Of a DNA stretch of 6,416 bases, positions 5,671 to 6,416 are shown piece after piece. Under the pieces are notes generated by a model. The model was not told where the DNA came from and made no database searches. It saw only the letters and a list, made by a program, of their open reading frames with translations. The translations under genes were made by a program, and so were the position numbers. The stretch spans positions 1 through 6,416 of the forward strand of contig DAIDJC010000186.1 of assembly GCA_027451565.1 (NCBI GenBank), written 5' to 3'. How positions within the stretch are numbered: the stretch's first letter is position 1; each line of letters begins with the position of its first letter. Origin of the DNA: Limisphaerales bacterium. GTDB lineage: Bacteria > Verrucomicrobiota > Verrucomicrobiia > Limisphaerales > UBA11358.

Positions 5671-6240
5671 GAGGCGGGCCGGTTTTTGATCCCGATGATT
5701 CCCTGCATTCTGGTGGGAGGGGTTGAGGGACTGGCCGGCTCTCGGTGGGTGGTCCGGTCGCTTCGAGGTTTGGGGGTTCGACGTCGAACCATCGCCGCTC
5801 TGATCGTCCTGGCGGTGACCCTCCCGTATTCTTCGTATTCGCTGATCCGCGCCCGGGCTCGCGCCGCGGAGGCCGACCAGCGCGACTACGATGCGGCGTG
5901 TGCCTACGTGGCCTCGCGGGTGGATCGGCCGGGCCCGGTTCTGAGTCGGCATCCGGGCGAGGTCTTCTGGATGACGGGTCGGACGGGCCTGGCCGTCGCC
6001 TCGACCGAGCGCCCCGGCGACCGCGACGCCGACCCGCTCGCGATCGCCCGAATGATGGAGAGATACCGGGTCGTTTTTCTCCTGATCGACCGCCAACGCT
6101 ACCAGAACGCGCCTGTCAGCCCGCTCGCTCGGTTCGTCGATCGCTTCCCCGATCGCGTGAAGAAGGTCTGGAGCCGAGACGCGAAGGGATCCTCGGTCGA
6201 GGTCTATTCCGTGGTCAGCGGAGATTTCCAGGCCCAGTAA
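5671..6240 (+). pseudogene. C-terminal part of a polytopic membrane protein, probably glycosyltransferase family 39/ArnT-like
   Basis: An open frame with no native start; the first usable codons (TTG 5686, ATG 5695) fall inside what looks like a membrane helix. From about 5677 it reads GRFLIPMIPCILVGG, the 'R-[FY]-L-x-P-x-x-P' entry to a late transmembrane helix in lipid-linked-sugar glycosyltransferases. Then come an Arg-rich loop, a second helix (IAALIVLAVTLPYSSYSLI) and a soluble C-terminal domain of about 125 residues that contains SRHPGEVFWMTGR and ends in TAA. This domain order is typical of ArnT/PMT-type enzymes, whose catalytic N-terminal part is missing here. Base composition is much richer in GC than in the genes to the left, mainly at third positions. 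Family assignment is by pattern recognition; another polytopic membrane protein remains possible. Confidence 0.5.
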
Positions 6241-6280
6241 TCACGGCGAGTCTGTTCCGGGACGGAGGATTGCAGAAGCT

Positions 6281-6379
6281 GGACCGCGGTTTCACGCAGA
6301 GACGCCGTGCGGGAACCGGACCGGAGTTTCACGCAGAGACGCCGTGCGGGAACCGGACCGGAGTTTCACGCAGAGACGC
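6281..6379. repeat. 37-bp tandem repeat, about 2.7 copies
   Basis: Two perfect 37-base units lie at 6290-6326 and 6327-6363, each starting TTTCACGCAGAGACGC and ending GGACCGGAG. A third copy keeps its first 16 bases (6364-6379) and then changes to a shorter pattern. To the left, similarity extends back to 6281 with two mismatches (6287, 6288), so the true unit may start at GGACCG. It is noncoding, just after the stop of the membrane-protein fragment. Confidence 0.9.
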
Positions 6380-6403
6380 AGAGGGGCGCAGAGACGCAGA
6401 GAA
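6367..6403. repeat. Short GCAGAGACGCAGAG-type repeats
   Basis: Following the 37-bp units, GCAGAGAC and GCAGAGgggC/GCAGAGaa alternate as 8-10 base sub-repeats, giving two copies of GCAGAGACGCAGAG (6370-6383 and 6388-6401). Such 'CACGCAGAGACGCAGAG' strings are, from memory, a common intergenic repeat in several bacterial phyla, Planctomycetota among them; their function is unknown. Confidence 0.7.
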
Positions 6404-6416
6404 GACAGGTTTCCTG

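Noticed and set aside
5293..5700. Integrative element inserted at tRNA-Val
   Set aside because: No integrase, no duplicated tRNA 3' end and no flanking direct repeat are seen; the breakpoint near 5675 is about 300 bases from the tRNA.
5775..5790. Perfect 16-base palindrome GGTTCGACGTCGAACC
   Set aside because: It lies within the coding frame of the membrane-protein fragment (Val-Arg-Arg-Arg codons) and can arise by chance in a GC-rich gene; its likeness to a tRNA T-loop is superficial.
5575..6096. 173-codon minus-strand ORF across the high-GC part
   Set aside because: Its frame runs antisense to the membrane-protein fragment, has Arg/Pro/Gly/His-rich composition and crosses the junction; typical chance ORF of GC-rich DNA.
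6290..6403. CRISPR array
   Set aside because: Units are directly adjacent with no variable spacers between them, so it is a tandem repeat, and no cas gene is present.

Overview
The window reads as a short contig built from two unlike parts. Positions 1 to about 5670 come from a bacterium of moderate GC with a tight row of conserved housekeeping genes, nearly all on the minus strand. From about 5680 to the end the DNA is clearly GC-richer (hand counts of 60-base lines: 32/60 G+C at 5581-5640, against 43/60 at 5941-6000 and 45/60 at 6001-6060). Weak Shine-Dalgarno signals, the gene set and the protein style of the left part suggest the Planctomycetota-Verrucomicrobiota-Chlamydiota superphylum, perhaps a Verrucomicrobiota member. 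The right part has a planctomycete flavour. Both placements are inference from memory of such proteins, not from a search.

Layout in minus-strand reading order: a 51-residue C-terminal remnant of an unidentified protein (5514-5669); purD for purine synthesis (3599-4942); a possible 71-residue small protein filling the purD-rpsO gap (3380-3595); rpsO for ribosomal protein S15 (3103-3360); pnp for polynucleotide phosphorylase (703-2844), closed by a textbook intrinsic terminator (634-670); then the first 121 codons of an IspB-like long-chain polyprenyl diphosphate synthase (1-365), with its own sigma70-like promoter. A tRNA-Val(GAC) lies on the plus strand at 5293-5367. The right-hand part holds the C-terminal part of a membrane protein resembling glycosyltransferase family 39/ArnT-type proteins (about 5671-6240) and a 37-bp tandem repeat running toward the window end.

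The rpsO-pnp pair is the classic arrangement linking ribosome assembly with RNA turnover. A hairpin just after rpsO may act as a (partial) terminator. A long stem-loop lies 32 bases before the pnp start, where the autoregulatory leader structure of pnp sits in Escherichia coli.

I do not see a new defence, mobile or biosynthetic system here. The points most worth a second look are the abrupt join near 5670-5680, where two converging genes both lose their N-terminal parts, the pnp leader stem-loop, the small ORF between purD and rpsO, and the 37-bp repeat.
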